Program-made: the position numbers and the translations under genes
NCBI RefSeq assembly: GCF_000282575.1
Contig: NZ_AKJA01000119.1
Span: 1-49,262 of the forward strand
Direction of reading: 5' to 3'
DNA length: 49,262 bases
DNA from: Herbaspirillum sp. YR522
Lineage (GTDB): Bacteria > Pseudomonadota > Gammaproteobacteria > Burkholderiales > Burkholderiaceae_D
Part shown: in pieces, positions 17,038 through 26,559 of the stretch
How the letters are laid out: every line of letters begins with the position of its first letter
Position numbering within the stretch: the first letter of the stretch is position 1
The notes under the pieces: model-generated
Told to the model about the DNA's origin: nothing
The model's input: the letters and a program-made list of their open reading frames with translations, nothing else
Databases searched by the model: none

Positions 17038-18375
17038 TTGATCCAGATCTCGCTTATTTCCTCCTCGGCCAAGCCCGACTCGCTGGCCTACCAACTGGCC
17101 TACGCCGCCCAGGCGGTGGCCGCGGTGCGCGCCGGCAGTGCCTTGCCGCAGGCGCTTGGCGCCGTGTTCAAGCGCATCGATGCGGCGCCCTCCACCCGTG
17201 GCGCAATCCAGGACATCAGCTATCGCGCCATGCGCCGCCGTGGCCTCACCGACAGCCTGCTGGCGCTGCTGGCCAACAAGCCACCCCAACCGGAAGTGCT
17301 GCAAGGACTGCTCGATTGCGCGCTGGCGTTGCTGGTCGATGGCGACCAGGCCGGCTACGAGGGCTTTACCGTGGTCGACCAGGCGGTCGAGGCCGCCGCC
17401 GCCAGCCCTGCCATGAGCTTTGCCAAGGGCGTGGTCAATGCCATCCTGCGGCGCTTCCTGCGCGAGCGCGTGTCGCTCATGCCGCAGGCGGTCAAGACCC
17501 CACCCGGCACCTGGAACTACCCGACCTGGTGGATCGACCGCCTGCGGGCAGCCTACCCCGAGCAATGGCAGGCGATCCTGCATGCCGGCAACCAGGAACC
17601 ACCCCTGACGCTGCGCGTGAACCGCCGGCGCAGCTCGGTCGAGCAGTACATCGCCACCCTGGCTGGCGCCGGCATGGCAGCACGGCAGGTAGGGCCGGTG
17701 GCGGTGCGGCTGGAGCGGGCGGTGCCGGTGCAGCAGATCCCCGGCTTTGCCGACGGCGTGGTGTCGGTGCAGGACGCGGCCGCGCAACTGGCCGCGCCGT
17801 TGCTGGACGTGCGCGACGGCATGCGGGTGCTGGACGCCTGCGCCGCGCCTGGCGGCAAGACCGGCCACCTGCTCGAATGCGCCGATATCGAACTGGATGC
17901 GCTGGACCACGATCCGCGCCGCCTCGCTCGCATCAGCGAGAACCTGCAACGCCTGCGATCGCAGGCGCGGTTGCTGGCGGGCGATGCGCGCGACGCCGGG
18001 CTGGCGCCTGGCGCCGGCTGGTGGGACGGCCGGCATTACGACCGGATCCTGGCCGATGTGCCCTGTACCGCCTCGGGTATCGTGCGGCGTCATCCCGATA
18101 TCCGGTGGCTGCGTCGCAAGACCGATGCCGAACAATTGGCGACACTTTCGGCGCAAATCCTGGACAACCTTTGGCAGATGCTGCGCCCGGATGGTAAATT
18201 GCTGCTCGTGACATGCTCGCTGTGGCCGCTCGAATCGCAACAGCAGGCAGATGCCTTCGCGCAAAGAAATAACGCCACTCGACTGCCAGCTCCAGGTCAA
18301 CTTTTGCCGACTGCCAGCGCAGAAACCGACCATGATGGCCTGTTTTACGCGCTGTTCCAAAAAACTGGTGCATGA
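17038..18375 (+). CDS. rsmB: 16S rRNA (cytosine-967 C5)-methyltransferase RsmB
   Basis: 445 residues using a TTG start at 17038; no ATG lies in a better place. The N-terminal ~150 residues are a NusB-like RNA-binding domain (LSYRAMRRRGLTDS-like segment and GVVNAILRRFLRER). The C-terminal part is the Rossmann methyltransferase. It has VLDACAAPGGKTGHLLE for S-adenosylmethionine, DVPCTASG with one catalytic cysteine and LLLVTCSLWPLE with the other. It methylates C967 of 16S rRNA. Its stop codon overlaps the start of the next gene (ATGA at 18372-18375), the first of two couplings in this operon. Confidence 0.96.
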   Translation: MIQISLISSSAKPDSLAYQLAYAAQAVAAVRAGSALPQALGAVFKRIDAAPSTRGAIQDISYRAMRRRGLTDSLLALLANKPPQPEVLQGLLDCALALLVDGDQAGYEGFTVVDQAVEAAAASPAMSFAKGVVNAILRRFLRERVSLMPQAVKTPPGTWNYPTWWIDRLRAAYPEQWQAILHAGNQEPPLTLRVNRRRSSVEQYIATLAGAGMAARQVGPVAVRLERAVPVQQIPGFADGVVSVQDAAAQLAAPLLDVRDGMRVLDACAAPGGKTGHLLECADIELDALDHDPRRLARISENLQRLRSQARLLAGDARDAGLAPGAGWWDGRHYDRILADVPCTASGIVRRHPDIRWLRRKTDAEQLATLSAQILDNLWQMLRPDGKLLLVTCSLWPLESQQQADAFAQRNNATRLPAPGQLLPTASAETDHDGLFYALFQKTGA

Positions 18376-19001
18376 ACTTGACGCAATCGGCCTATTCTTT
18401 CCCCTGCCTCCACAGCGGCCCTCGCGCCGCCGCCATCGCACGATTGCGGCGTTGGGCAGGCGGGATCATGCTGGCCTTCATGCTGTGCCTGTGGTCGGGA
18501 CCGGTGCCGGCGGCCGAGATCACGGTCGACCAGGCCTCGATCGAGGCCAGCAATCCGGGGTACCGGCTGTCGCTGGCCTTCTCGTTCGAACTCAACCGTG
18601 GGCTCGAAGATGCGCTCACCAGGGGGGTGCCGTTGTATTTCACCACCGAGGTGCAGATGACGCGCCACCGCTGGTACTGGTTCGACGAGACCAGTGTATC
18701 GGCCTCGCGTACGGTGCGCATCTCCTACAACGTGCTGACCCGCCAGTACCACACCGCCATCAGCGGCCAGTTGCAGCAGAGCTTCAGTACCCTCGAGGAC
18801 GCCATGGCGCTGGTGCGCCGTCCGCCGCGCTGGCTGATCATCGACGGCAATACCCTCAAGCCGGGCGACCCCTACACCGTGGGCGTGCGCATGCGGCTGG
18901 ACGTGGCGCAGTTGCCCAAGCCGTTCCAGATCAATGCGCTCAACAACAGCGACTGGCGCCTGTCGTCGGACTGGATCGAATTCACCTATAAAGCCGAATG
19001 A
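18372..19001 (+). CDS. DUF4390-domain exported protein
   Basis: 209 residues. The N-terminus has a basic stretch and a hydrophobic core (residues ~30-47) ending in PVPAAE, consistent with export. The mature part is DUF4390 (ELNRGLEDALTRGVPLYF, RHRWYWFDE, YNVLTRQYH). This family is found in betaproteobacteria between rsmB and the ntrY-like kinase gene, as here. Its function is unknown; a periplasmic partner of the kinase is plausible. It is translationally coupled at both ends by ATGA overlaps (18372 and 18998). Confidence 0.92.
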   Translation: MNLTQSAYSFPCLHSGPRAAAIARLRRWAGGIMLAFMLCLWSGPVPAAEITVDQASIEASNPGYRLSLAFSFELNRGLEDALTRGVPLYFTTEVQMTRHRWYWFDETSVSASRTVRISYNVLTRQYHTAISGQLQQSFSTLEDAMALVRRPPRWLIIDGNTLKPGDPYTVGVRMRLDVAQLPKPFQINALNNSDWRLSSDWIEFTYKAE

Positions 19002-21298
19002 GTCGCACCCTACGCTATCTGCTGGTGGTCGGCGGCGGCGTCATCAGCGTCCTGCTGTTCCTGCTGGCGTCGGCATCCGAGAATTCCGCATTATTCGAAC
19101 AGCACTATCCCTGGCTGCTGTTTCTCAACGGCCTGGCGGCGATCTCGCTGCTGATCCTGGTACTGCTGCTGCTGACCCGTCTCTACAAGCGCTACCGCCG
19201 GGGCAAGTTCGGCTCGCGCCTGCTGGCGCGCCTGGTGCTGATGTTTGCGCTCATCGGCATCCTGCCGGGGGCGGTGATCTACCTGATGTCGGTGCAATTC
19301 GTGTCGCGCTCGATCGAATCGTGGTTCGACGTGCGCATGGAAGCGGCGCTCGAATCGGGCCTGAACCTGGGACGCAATGCGCTTGACTCATCCCTGTCCG
19401 ACCTGTCGGCGCGCACGCGCAGCATGGCCCAGGAACTGTCGGACATGAGCGATTCCGAACAGGTTACCTATCTGTCGCGCCAGCGCGACCAGAGCATGGA
19501 AATCGCCATCATCAACAACGCCGGACAGGCCATGACATCGGTGGGCGGCAGCATCGGCGCGCTTACGCCGATTCTGCCGACGCCTTCGGCGCTGCGCCAG
19601 GCGCGCATCTCGCGCGGCTTTGCCGCCGTCGAGAGCGACGACTCGCGTCCCTCGGGCGACCCGTCCGACAACGATGCCAACCTGCGCCTGCACGTGGTGG
19701 TGATGATCCCGGCGCCCAGCCGGGGCCTGTCGCTGCAAAACGAGAACCGCTTCCTCCAGGTGCTGCAACCGGTGCCCGACTACCTGGCGACCAACGCCGA
19801 GACGTTGCGCCAGGCCTACAGCGAATACCAGCAACGCTCGGTATCGCGCTCGGGCCTGCGCAAGATCTACCTGGTGACGCTGACGCTGACCCTGCTGCTG
19901 GCCATCTTCGCGGCCATCGCCAGCGCCTTCCTGATCGCCAGCGACCTGGCCAAGCCGCTGTTGCTGCTGGCCGAGGGCACCAAGGCGGTGGCCGAGGGCA
20001 ACCTGTCGCCGCGCCCCATCGTCAGTACCTCCGACGAACTGGGCACGCTGACCCAGTCGTTCAACACCATGACCCGCCAACTGCTCGAGGCGCGCACCTC
20101 GGTCGAACGCAACCGCGCCGAGCTCGAGAACGCCAAGGCCTATCTCGAATCGGTGCTGGCCAATATGTCGGCCGGGGTGATGGTGCTGGACGACCAATTC
20201 AATATCGTCAGCAGCAACGACTCGGTGCGGCGCATCCTGGGCTATGACTTCGGCGGCGATGTCGGCACGCCGCTGCAGACCATCGAGCCCCAGGCCCGCT
20301 TTGCCCATGCCATCATCCGCGCCTTCTCCGAGCAGCGCGCCCAGCACAGCGCCGAGAACCGGCCGCAAGGCGCCGCCGATGCCCTGCACTGGGAACGCCA
20401 GATCGAACTGCCGCGCCAACCCGGCGCCGCCGGCGACATCGACGGCGACCAGGGCAACGCCGGCAAGCCCGACCAGGACAAGATCACACTGTTTGCGCGT
20501 GGCTCGCACCTGCCGGTCCACAACGGCGTGGGCTATGTGGTGGTGTTCGACGACATCAGCAACGTGATCTCGGTACAGCGCTCGCTGGCCTGGGGCGAGG
20601 TGGCGCGGCGCCTGGCACACGAAATCAAGAACCCGCTCACGCCGATCCAGCTGTCGGCCGAGCGCATGCAGCATCGGCTGTCCGACAAGCTCATGCCCAA
20701 CGACGCCGCCATCCTCGAGAAGGGCACCACCACCATCGTCAACCAGGTGGCCGCCATGAAGCGCATGGTGGACGACTTCCGTGACTATGCGAAGACGCCA
20801 CCGGCCAAACCCGAGGCGCTCGACCTGAATGCGCTGATCGAGGAAATCCTCAACCTCTACCTGGCCGGCGATGGCCGCGACACCATCCATGCGCGGCTGG
20901 CCGGCGGCCTGCCCAAGGTCATGGGTGACGCCACCCAGATGCGCCAGGTCATCCATAACCTGCTGCAGAACGCCCAGGACGCCGTAGGCGACGAGGCCCA
21001 GCAGGCGCCGCACATCGACGTCATCACCGAGCAGATCGACATCACCGGGGCCAACGGCGCCCACCAGCCCGCGGTGCGGCTGTCGATCATCGACAATGGC
21101 CCCGGTTTCGCGGCCAAGATCCTGGCACGCGCGTTCGAACCGTATGTCACCAGCAAGCCACGTGGCACCGGACTGGGGCTGGCGATGGTCAAAAAAATCG
21201 TGGAAGAACACGGGGGAAGGATCGATATCCAGAACCGTACAAATGGCCGGGGCGCAAAAATACTGATTTTGCTGGTAAAGTTAGCCCCTATTGATTAA
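18998..21298 (+). CDS. ntrY: Sensor histidine kinase NtrY
   Basis: 766 residues. There are membrane segments near residues 5-25, 40-60 and 75-105, an extracytoplasmic region (~110-285), and a further membrane segment at ~290-313. A HAMP domain, a PAS domain (~375-490) and the kinase core follow. The phospho-accepting histidine is His541 in RRLAHEIKNPLTPIQLSAERM-type sequence. The ATP-binding domain has NLLQNAQDAV, DNGPGF and GTGLGLAMVKKIVEEHGG. NtrY-type kinases are linked to nitrogen and redox control. The response regulator gene follows after 131 bases, so a second promoter or attenuation point may lie between them. Confidence 0.95.
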   Translation: MSRTLRYLLVVGGGVISVLLFLLASASENSALFEQHYPWLLFLNGLAAISLLILVLLLLTRLYKRYRRGKFGSRLLARLVLMFALIGILPGAVIYLMSVQFVSRSIESWFDVRMEAALESGLNLGRNALDSSLSDLSARTRSMAQELSDMSDSEQVTYLSRQRDQSMEIAIINNAGQAMTSVGGSIGALTPILPTPSALRQARISRGFAAVESDDSRPSGDPSDNDANLRLHVVVMIPAPSRGLSLQNENRFLQVLQPVPDYLATNAETLRQAYSEYQQRSVSRSGLRKIYLVTLTLTLLLAIFAAIASAFLIASDLAKPLLLLAEGTKAVAEGNLSPRPIVSTSDELGTLTQSFNTMTRQLLEARTSVERNRAELENAKAYLESVLANMSAGVMVLDDQFNIVSSNDSVRRILGYDFGGDVGTPLQTIEPQARFAHAIIRAFSEQRAQHSAENRPQGAADALHWERQIELPRQPGAAGDIDGDQGNAGKPDQDKITLFARGSHLPVHNGVGYVVVFDDISNVISVQRSLAWGEVARRLAHEIKNPLTPIQLSAERMQHRLSDKLMPNDAAILEKGTTTIVNQVAAMKRMVDDFRDYAKTPPAKPEALDLNALIEEILNLYLAGDGRDTIHARLAGGLPKVMGDATQMRQVIHNLLQNAQDAVGDEAQQAPHIDVITEQIDITGANGAHQPAVRLSIIDNGPGFAAKILARAFEPYVTSKPRGTGLGLAMVKKIVEEHGGRIDIQNRTNGRGAKILILLVKLAPID

Positions 21299-21429
21299 GA
21301 CTCAAGATGCAAGTGTCGCCACCGGGACGCATCGTCAGGCCGGACCGTTGGGCACCGGCGGCGGCGACCGGAATCCCGGTATAAAAATCGAAAACTTGGA
21401 CAACGAACTAGCAACGAGGAAAGCAACAC

Positions 21430-22182
21430 ATGGCTAACATCCTGGTCGTCGATGACGAAATGGGTATCCGCGAATTGCTCTCTGAAATCCTGGGCGATGA
21501 AGGGCATGTCGTGGCTACCGCCGAGAACGCGCAGCAAGCCCGCGAATTGCGCCAGGCCAGCGTGCCCGATCTCGTTCTGCTCGACATCTGGATGCCCGAC
21601 ACCGACGGCGTGACCCTGCTCAAGGAATGGCAGCGTGACGGACTGCTGACCATGCCGGTCATCATGATGTCGGGTCATGCCACCATCGATACCGCCGTCG
21701 AAGCCACTCGTATCGGCGCGCTCAACTTCCTCGAAAAACCGATTGCGCTGCAAAAGCTGCTCAAGGCCGTGCAACAGGGCCTTTCGCACAGCCGTGAACC
21801 GGCGCGGCCAGCCAGTTACCGGCCTGCTGCCGTGACCTCGGTGGCCAGTAACGCCGGCGAACTGCATCACACGCCCGATCATGCCGTCACGCCCATCTCG
21901 GCCTATGCGCCGGCACTGGGTGGCGACAACCTGCATCACGGCATCGCCACCAACTCGGCCTATGCGCCGGTGGCCGACAATGCCGCCAATATCTCGTTCG
22001 ACCTGCCGCTGCGCGAGGCGCGCGACGCCTTCGAGCGCGCCTATTTCGAGTATCACCTGGTGCGCGAGAACGGCAGCATGACCAGGGTGGCCGAACGTAC
22101 CGGCCTGGAACGCACCCACCTCTATCGCAAGCTCAAGCAACTGGGCGTGGAACCCGGCAAGTTGTCGCGCAAGAACCATTGA
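21430..22182 (+). CDS. ntrX: NtrX-like response regulator without AAA+ domain
   Basis: 250 residues. Residues 1-120 are a receiver domain with acidic pocket DDE (8-10), phospho-accepting Asp52 in LLDIWMPD and the conserved Lys103 in EKPI. The C-terminus (~200-245) is a Fis-type helix-turn-helix: AERTGLERTHLYRKLKQLG. The sigma-54-interacting AAA+ domain expected in full NtrX (~450 residues) is absent. A ~75-residue Ala/His/Asn-rich linker with two SAYAP repeats replaces it. It can therefore bind DNA but should not activate sigma-54 RNA polymerase by ATP hydrolysis. Partner kinase: NtrY just upstream. A good terminator follows. Confidence 0.93.
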   Translation: MANILVVDDEMGIRELLSEILGDEGHVVATAENAQQARELRQASVPDLVLLDIWMPDTDGVTLLKEWQRDGLLTMPVIMMSGHATIDTAVEATRIGALNFLEKPIALQKLLKAVQQGLSHSREPARPASYRPAAVTSVASNAGELHHTPDHAVTPISAYAPALGGDNLHHGIATNSAYAPVADNAANISFDLPLREARDAFERAYFEYHLVRENGSMTRVAERTGLERTHLYRKLKQLGVEPGKLSRKNH

Positions 22183-22206
22183 ACGCCTGTCATGCATGAT
22201 GCCCAG

Positions 22207-22231
22207 AGAGACCGCCTGTCGGTCTCTTTTT
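22207..22231 (+). terminator. Rho-independent terminator after ntrX
   Basis: AGAGACC, a 7-base loop, GGTCTCT, then a run of five T. It lies 25 bases after the ntrX stop codon. Confidence 0.85.
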
Positions 22232-22240
22232 CGTTGGGCG

Positions 22241-22679
22241 CTGGCACTTCCAGTATGTCGTTTTCCGGGGTCAGAATTTTCCTGATGGTCTTTGCCCGGT
22301 TTTACGATCATCCTCGAAGCAAGGTTGACGGGAACCTTGAACCGACGCGGTATCGGCTACCGTAGTTTTACGGTAGGCCCGTCGCTGGCGCCGGCCTGCA
22401 GCGGGAATTTTCCACGCGGCAACAACGGTGGTGGTGAACTTCAAGCGACATGGCCTATCTATTTTTTACGGCCAGCCAGCTGAGGTAGAGTAAAAAGAAC
22501 CAAAGTTTCAGGGCTTCACGCCGTAAACAAAGCAGGAGCGACAGGCAGGGACCTGGCGCTCGCACGGCGGAACGCAGCAAGACGCAGTTGCAAGGTTCGA
22601 GGGCCAGTGCCTGGCTCTTGAAATCAGGGGTAAAGGCGCCACTTCCTTTTCGAAGCAGCATTCCAGCCAAGGAGGCACT
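22241..22679 (+). other. Gene-free region with a series of hairpins
   Basis: No gene was found here, but several hairpins stand in a row: CAAGGTT-6-AACCTTG at 22320-22339, CTACCGTA-4-TACGGTAG at 22357-22376, and a two-layer structure at 22519-22569. In the last, CGCCGT pairs with ACGGCG outside, and GAGCG-A-CAGG pairs with CCTG-G-CGCTC inside. A GCCAG-TGC-CTGGC hairpin follows in the region around 22595-22620. This suggests a structured RNA: either a small RNA or a long leader of the DUF3567 gene. It does not resemble RNase P RNA, tmRNA or SRP RNA. Confidence 0.4.
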
Positions 22680-22937
22680 ATGAATCTGATCTACAACAGT
22701 GAAGACTACAGCGTCGTCGAGTTCGGTGTCGATTCCGATCACGAAGCGCTGCGCTTCGGGGGCTACGAGATCATGGACAAGTCAGGCCAGCGCGAAATCT
22801 ACATCGATGGCCCGGCCGCCGAACTGTTCCGCAAGGATGTACAGGAGCTGATCGCCAGCGAACCCACCATCGAAGACATCGATGACTTTCTCAGCCGCTA
22901 CGACGTCATGATGCGTCATCCGATGACGTTGCATTGA
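22680..22937 (+). CDS. DUF3567-family protein
   Basis: 85 residues. MNLIYNSEDYSVVEFG, the central GGYEIMDK and the acidic C-terminal IDDFLSRYDVMM match DUF3567, a small soluble family limited to betaproteobacteria and of unknown function. A strong ribosome-binding site AAGGAGG lies six bases upstream of the ATG, and a strong terminator follows, so it is a single-gene unit. The long structured region upstream may be its leader. Confidence 0.92.
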   Translation: MNLIYNSEDYSVVEFGVDSDHEALRFGGYEIMDKSGQREIYIDGPAAELFRKDVQELIASEPTIEDIDDFLSRYDVMMRHPMTLH

Positions 22938-22960
22938 CGAACCAGCCCCCGGGCAACCAG

Positions 22961-22988
22961 GCCGCGCTCCACAGCGCGGCTTTTTTTT
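22961..22988 (+). terminator. Rho-independent terminator after the DUF3567 gene
   Basis: GCCGCGCT, a 4-base loop (CCAC), AGCGCGGC, then eight T. Confidence 0.93.
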
Positions 22989-23074
22989 GCCCGCCGGCCC
23001 GGGTGCCTGCGTGCCGACGGCGGCGTCCTCATTTAAGATGTCGCCTTTTAGTCGCCTGTCCTGGTGCAGCCCCC

Positions 23075-23746
23075 GTGAACTCTACTCCGATCAGCAGTGC
23101 CCAGAACGGCGTGCACGACGCACTCACCGAACTGGTCGCACGACATGTCGCCCACCCGTTCCAGAAACCCATCACCGACTACAACCGGCGCAGCTTCGAC
23201 GCCAGCATGGCGGCCTGGCAGGCGGCAGGATGCGCCCCGCTGATCCTCGATACCGGGTGTGGGGTCGGCTTGTCGACGCTGCACCTGGCCACCCGCCATC
23301 CCGATCATTTCGTCATCGGCATCGACCAGTCGGCCGATCGCCTGGCACGCCAGACCCAGTGGAGCGGTGAGCCTCCCCGCAACCTGTGCTTCGTCCGTGC
23401 CGACCTGGTCGACTACTGGCGCCTGGCGCTGCAGGCCGGGGTACGTCCCGCGCAGCAGTACCTGCTGTACCCCAATCCCTGGCCCAAGATCGGCCAGCTG
23501 GCGCGCCGCTGGCACGGACACGCCGTCTTTCCCACCATCGTCGCGCTGGGCGGCCGGATCGAATGCCGCAGCAACTGGCGCATCTATATCGAAGAATTCG
23601 CCCAGGCGCTGCAGCAGGTCAGCGCACGGGCGGTGGCGGCGGAGCAATTCGTCACCGATGCCCCGATCACCCCGTTCGAACGCAAATACCTGGCCTCGGG
23701 ACACGCATTGTGGCGCTGCCGACTGGACCTGGGCGTGGCGCCATGA
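23075..23746 (+). CDS. TrmB-like tRNA (guanine-N7) methyltransferase
   Basis: 223 residues from a GTG start at 23075 (VNSTPISSAQNG). An upstream in-frame ATG at 22934 would pass through the preceding terminator, so it is rejected. The S-adenosylmethionine site is LILDTGCGVGLSTLHLA, with IGIDQSADRL after it. YPNPWPKIGQLARRWHGH corresponds to the TrmB catalytic/tRNA-binding motif (usually F-P-D-P-W-P-K-K-R-H). The basic residues of that motif are partly replaced, so it may be a TrmB paralogue with a different RNA or small-molecule substrate. Its stop overlaps the start of the EamA gene by ATGA. Confidence 0.82.
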   Translation: MNSTPISSAQNGVHDALTELVARHVAHPFQKPITDYNRRSFDASMAAWQAAGCAPLILDTGCGVGLSTLHLATRHPDHFVIGIDQSADRLARQTQWSGEPPRNLCFVRADLVDYWRLALQAGVRPAQQYLLYPNPWPKIGQLARRWHGHAVFPTIVALGGRIECRSNWRIYIEEFAQALQQVSARAVAAEQFVTDAPITPFERKYLASGHALWRCRLDLGVAP

Positions 23747-24582
23747 CGCTGGCCGTGATCGGCCTGGTGCTGCTGGCGGCCCTGTTGCATGCGTCGTGGA
23801 ACGCGCTGCTCAAGAGCCGCGGCGATCGCCTGGCCTCGCTTTCGCTGATGACCATCGGCGCCGGTCTGGGCGCGATCCCGCTGGTATTGCTGCGGCCATG
23901 GCCGGCGGCGGCAAGCTGGTGGTGCATCATGCTGTCGGCCATCCTGCATACCGGCTACAACCTGTTCCTGGTGCGGGCCTATCGGATCGGCGACTTCGGC
24001 CAGTCCTATCCCATCGCGCGCGGCTCTTCACCGCTGCTGGTGGCGCTGGGTGCGGCCCTGTTCGCCGGCGAAGCCCTGGGTTGGCATACGGTACTGGGCA
24101 TTGCGCTGGTCTCGCTCGGCATCATCAGCCTGGCCAACCTGGGCGCGCTGCGCCGAGGCACAAGCCAGGCCCCGCTGGCGGCCTTCGTCACCGGCGCCTT
24201 CATCGCCGCCTATACCGTCACCGACGGCATCGGTGCGCGACTGGCGGGCGATGCCATCGCCTATGCGGGCTGGCTGTTCGTACTCGACAGCATCCCGCTG
24301 GCGCTGATCTACCTCTACCGGCACCGGCGCTGGCCCATCGTGCCGGGTCAACGCGACACCTGGATCAGCCTGTTGGGTGGCGTCATGTCCTTGCTGGCCT
24401 ATGCCATCGTGATCTGGGCCGTCACGCTCGCGCCGATGGGACTGGTGTCGGCGCTACGCGAGACCTCGGTGCTGTTCGCCGCGCTGATCGGCGCGATCTT
24501 CCTGGGCGAAAGGCTGAGCGCCCGGCGCCTGCTGTCGTGCCTGGTCATCGCCGCCGGCGCGGTGGTGCTGGGCATGCATTGA
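23743..24582 (+). CDS. EamA-family (DMT superfamily) transporter
   Basis: 279 residues, about ten membrane segments in two EamA halves (residues ~5-135 and ~150-275). Typical signatures are LLHASWNALLKSRGDR in the first half and SALRETSVLFAALIGAIFLGE in the second. Family members are metabolite exporters or importers of the inner membrane; the substrate here is unknown. The ATG overlaps the methyltransferase stop codon (23743-23746), so the two are translationally coupled. A perfect 16-bp hairpin follows, shared with the convergent kup gene. Confidence 0.92.
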   Translation: MTLAVIGLVLLAALLHASWNALLKSRGDRLASLSLMTIGAGLGAIPLVLLRPWPAAASWWCIMLSAILHTGYNLFLVRAYRIGDFGQSYPIARGSSPLLVALGAALFAGEALGWHTVLGIALVSLGIISLANLGALRRGTSQAPLAAFVTGAFIAAYTVTDGIGARLAGDAIAYAGWLFVLDSIPLALIYLYRHRRWPIVPGQRDTWISLLGGVMSLLAYAIVIWAVTLAPMGLVSALRETSVLFAALIGAIFLGERLSARRLLSCLVIAAGAVVLGMH

Positions 24583-24595
24583 TACCACCGCCCAA

Positions 24596-24631
24596 GGCAA
24601 GACGGCGATGATCGCTCATCGCCGTCTTGCC
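24596..24631. terminator. Bidirectional hairpin terminator, 16-bp perfect stem
   Basis: GGCAAGACGGCGATGA pairs with TCATCGCCGTCTTGCC across a 4-base loop (TCGC). There is no T-run, but it lies centrally between the convergent EamA and kup genes and is very stable. Confidence 0.75.
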
Positions 24632-24657
24632 AGACCGTGCCGGTGCGCCGCGCGGGC

Positions 24658-26559
24658 TCAGATCTCGACCTTGGTCCCCAGCTCGACCACCCGGTTGGCC
24701 GGGATGTTGAAGAAGTCCGACGGCTTGGCGCCGTTCTGGTACATCCACGCAAACAGCCGCTCGCGCCACAACGACATGCCCAGCAGCTTGCTGGGCACGA
24801 CCGTATCGCGTGCCAGGAAGAACGAGGTATCCATCAGGTCGAAGTGATGGCCGAACTGCTGTTCGGCCAGCGCCATGACCTTGTGCACTTCCGGCGTTTC
24901 CTTGAAGCCGAACGATGCGCGCAGCAGGTAGACATGCCCCCCCAGGTCCTTCATGGTCAGGCGTTCGCTATCGGCCACGTACGGCACGTCCCAGATACTG
25001 ATCTTGAGGAAGAACACCCGCTCGTGCAGGATCCGGTTGTGCTTCAGGTTATGCAGCAGCGCCACCGGCACCGTATTGATATTGCCGGTCATGAACACGG
25101 CCGTGCCGCCCACCCGATGCGGCGGATGCGCCAGCAGTCCCTCGATGAAGGGTTCCAGCGGAATGCCGTCGTCCTTGATGCGCATGCGCAGCAGCATGCG
25201 GCCCGAATACCATGTCATGAGCAGGAAGAAGGCCACGCCACCGATGACCAGCGGGAACCAGCCGCCTTCGGTCAGCTTGAGCAGGTTGGCGGCAAAGAAG
25301 GCGATGTCGACCGTGAGCAGGCAGGCGATGGTAAACACCACGGCCGGCAGGCGCCATTTCCAGATATGCCGCATCACCACGCCCAACAGCATGGTGGTGA
25401 TCACCATGGTGGTGGTCACTGCCACGCCATAGGCCGCGGCCAGGTTGTCGGAGCGCTTGAAGGCCAGCACCACCGCCACCACCAGCACCAGCAACATCCA
25501 GTTCACCAGCGGAATGTAGATCTGGCCCTGTTCGTCTTCCGACGTGTGCAGGATACGCATGCGCGGCACGAAGCCCAGCAGGATGGCCTGGCTGGTCAGC
25601 GAAAACGCGCCCGAGATCACCGCCTGCGAGGCAATCACCGTCGCGCACGTCGCCAGCAGCACCATCGGCAGCACCAGCGGGTCCGGCACCATCAGGTAGA
25701 ACGGGTTCTTGATGGCGCTGGGGTTGGCGATCAGGTTGGCGCCCTGGCCGAAGTAGTTGATCAGCAGCGCCGGCATCACCGTGTACATCCAGGCGAAGCG
25801 GATCGGCTTGATGCCGAAATGCCCCATGTCGGCATACAGCGCCTCGGCGCCGGTCAGCACCAGCACCACCGAGCCCAGCACGATGAAGGCCTGCAGCGAA
25901 TGCTCGGCCATGAAATGGAAGGCGTAGTAGGGGTTGATCGCCACCAGCACCTCGGGCGCCTTGGCGATGTTGTAGATGCCCAGCGCGGCCAGCGAGAAGA
26001 ACCACAGCATCATCACCGGGCCGAAGAAGCGGCCGACCACGCTGGTGCCGTGGCGCTGGATCAGGAACAGCACCACCACGATGCCGATGGTCAACGGAAT
26101 CACCACACGCGCCGTCTGGGGCGCCGCGATCTCCAGCCCCTCCACCGCCGACAGCACCGAGATGGCCGGTGTGATGACCACATCGCCATAGAACATGCAG
26201 GCGCCGAACACGCCCAGCATCATCAGCAGCTTGGCCCGTGGCGAGCCGGACACGGCAGAACGCAGCGACAGCGCCATCAGCGCCAGCACCCCGCCTTCGC
26301 CGTTGTTGTCGGCCCGCAGCACGAACAGCACGTACTTGATCGTCACCACCACCGTGATGGCCCAGAACAGCATCGAGATGATGCCCAGCACCGCGTCGGG
26401 CGAAAAGGCGATGCCATGCTCGGGACTGAAGCATTCCTTGAGCGCATACAGGGGACTGGTGCCGATATCGCCAAACACCACGCCCAGGGCGGCCAGGGTG
26501 ATCAGGTGCAGCTTGCGTGAACGGAAGGAAAGATCCGGATTGGTGTGAGATGAACTCAT
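24658..26559 (-). CDS. kup: Low-affinity potassium transport protein Kup
   Basis: 633 residues from the ATG 26557-26559 (MSSSHTNPD), with AAGGGAG seven bases upstream; this start is preferred over one 20 codons earlier. About twelve membrane segments occupy residues ~15-445. Family hallmarks are [17 protein letters not shown] at the N-terminus, [15 protein letters not shown] and [15 protein letters not shown]. The C-terminal ~190 residues form the cytoplasmic domain. It is a proton-coupled K+ importer of the KUP/HAK/KT family in the inner membrane. It is a single gene with its own promoter in the 379-base gap upstream. Confidence 0.97.
   Translation of the reverse strand: MSSSHTNPDLSFRSRKLHLITLAALGVVFGDIGTSPLYALKECFSPEHGIAFSPDAVLGIISMLFWAITVVVTIKYVLFVLRADNNGEGGVLALMALSLRSAVSGSPRAKLLMMLGVFGACMFYGDVVITPAISVLSAVEGLEIAAPQTARVVIPLTIGIVVVLFLIQRHGTSVVGRFFGPVMMLWFFSLAALGIYNIAKAPEVLVAINPYYAFHFMAEHSLQAFIVLGSVVLVLTGAEALYADMGHFGIKPIRFAWMYTVMPALLINYFGQGANLIANPSAIKNPFYLMVPDPLVLPMVLLATCATVIASQAVISGAFSLTSQAILLGFVPRMRILHTSEDEQGQIYIPLVNWMLLVLVVAVVLAFKRSDNLAAAYGVAVTTTMVITTMLLGVVMRHIWKWRLPAVVFTIACLLTVDIAFFAANLLKLTEGGWFPLVIGGVAFFLLMTWYSGRMLLRMRIKDDGIPLEPFIEGLLAHPPHRVGGTAVFMTGNINTVPVALLHNLKHNRILHERVFFLKISIWDVPYVADSERLTMKDLGGHVYLLRASFGFKETPEVHKVMALAEQQFGHHFDLMDTSFFLARDTVVPSKLLGMSLWRERLFAWMYQNGAKPSDFFNIPANRVVELGTKVEI

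Noticed and set aside
16831..18441. Open minus-strand frame running from the MFS transporter start back through the whole rsmB gene
   Set aside because: This is the antisense of rsmB; GC-rich codon bias keeps it open. The MFS domain begins at 16830 with its own start.
22519..22620. Possible SRP, 6S or RNase P RNA in the structured region
   Set aside because: None of the conserved core sequences of those RNAs could be found; the region is kept as an unassigned structure only.
22934..23074. Longer N-terminus for the TrmB-like methyltransferase
   Set aside because: It would pass through the DUF3567 terminator hairpin and T-run; the GTG at 23075 fits the family length.
24637..26520. 627-residue plus-strand frame rich in His and Gln
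   Set aside because: Antisense of kup; composition is an artefact of reversed membrane-protein codons.
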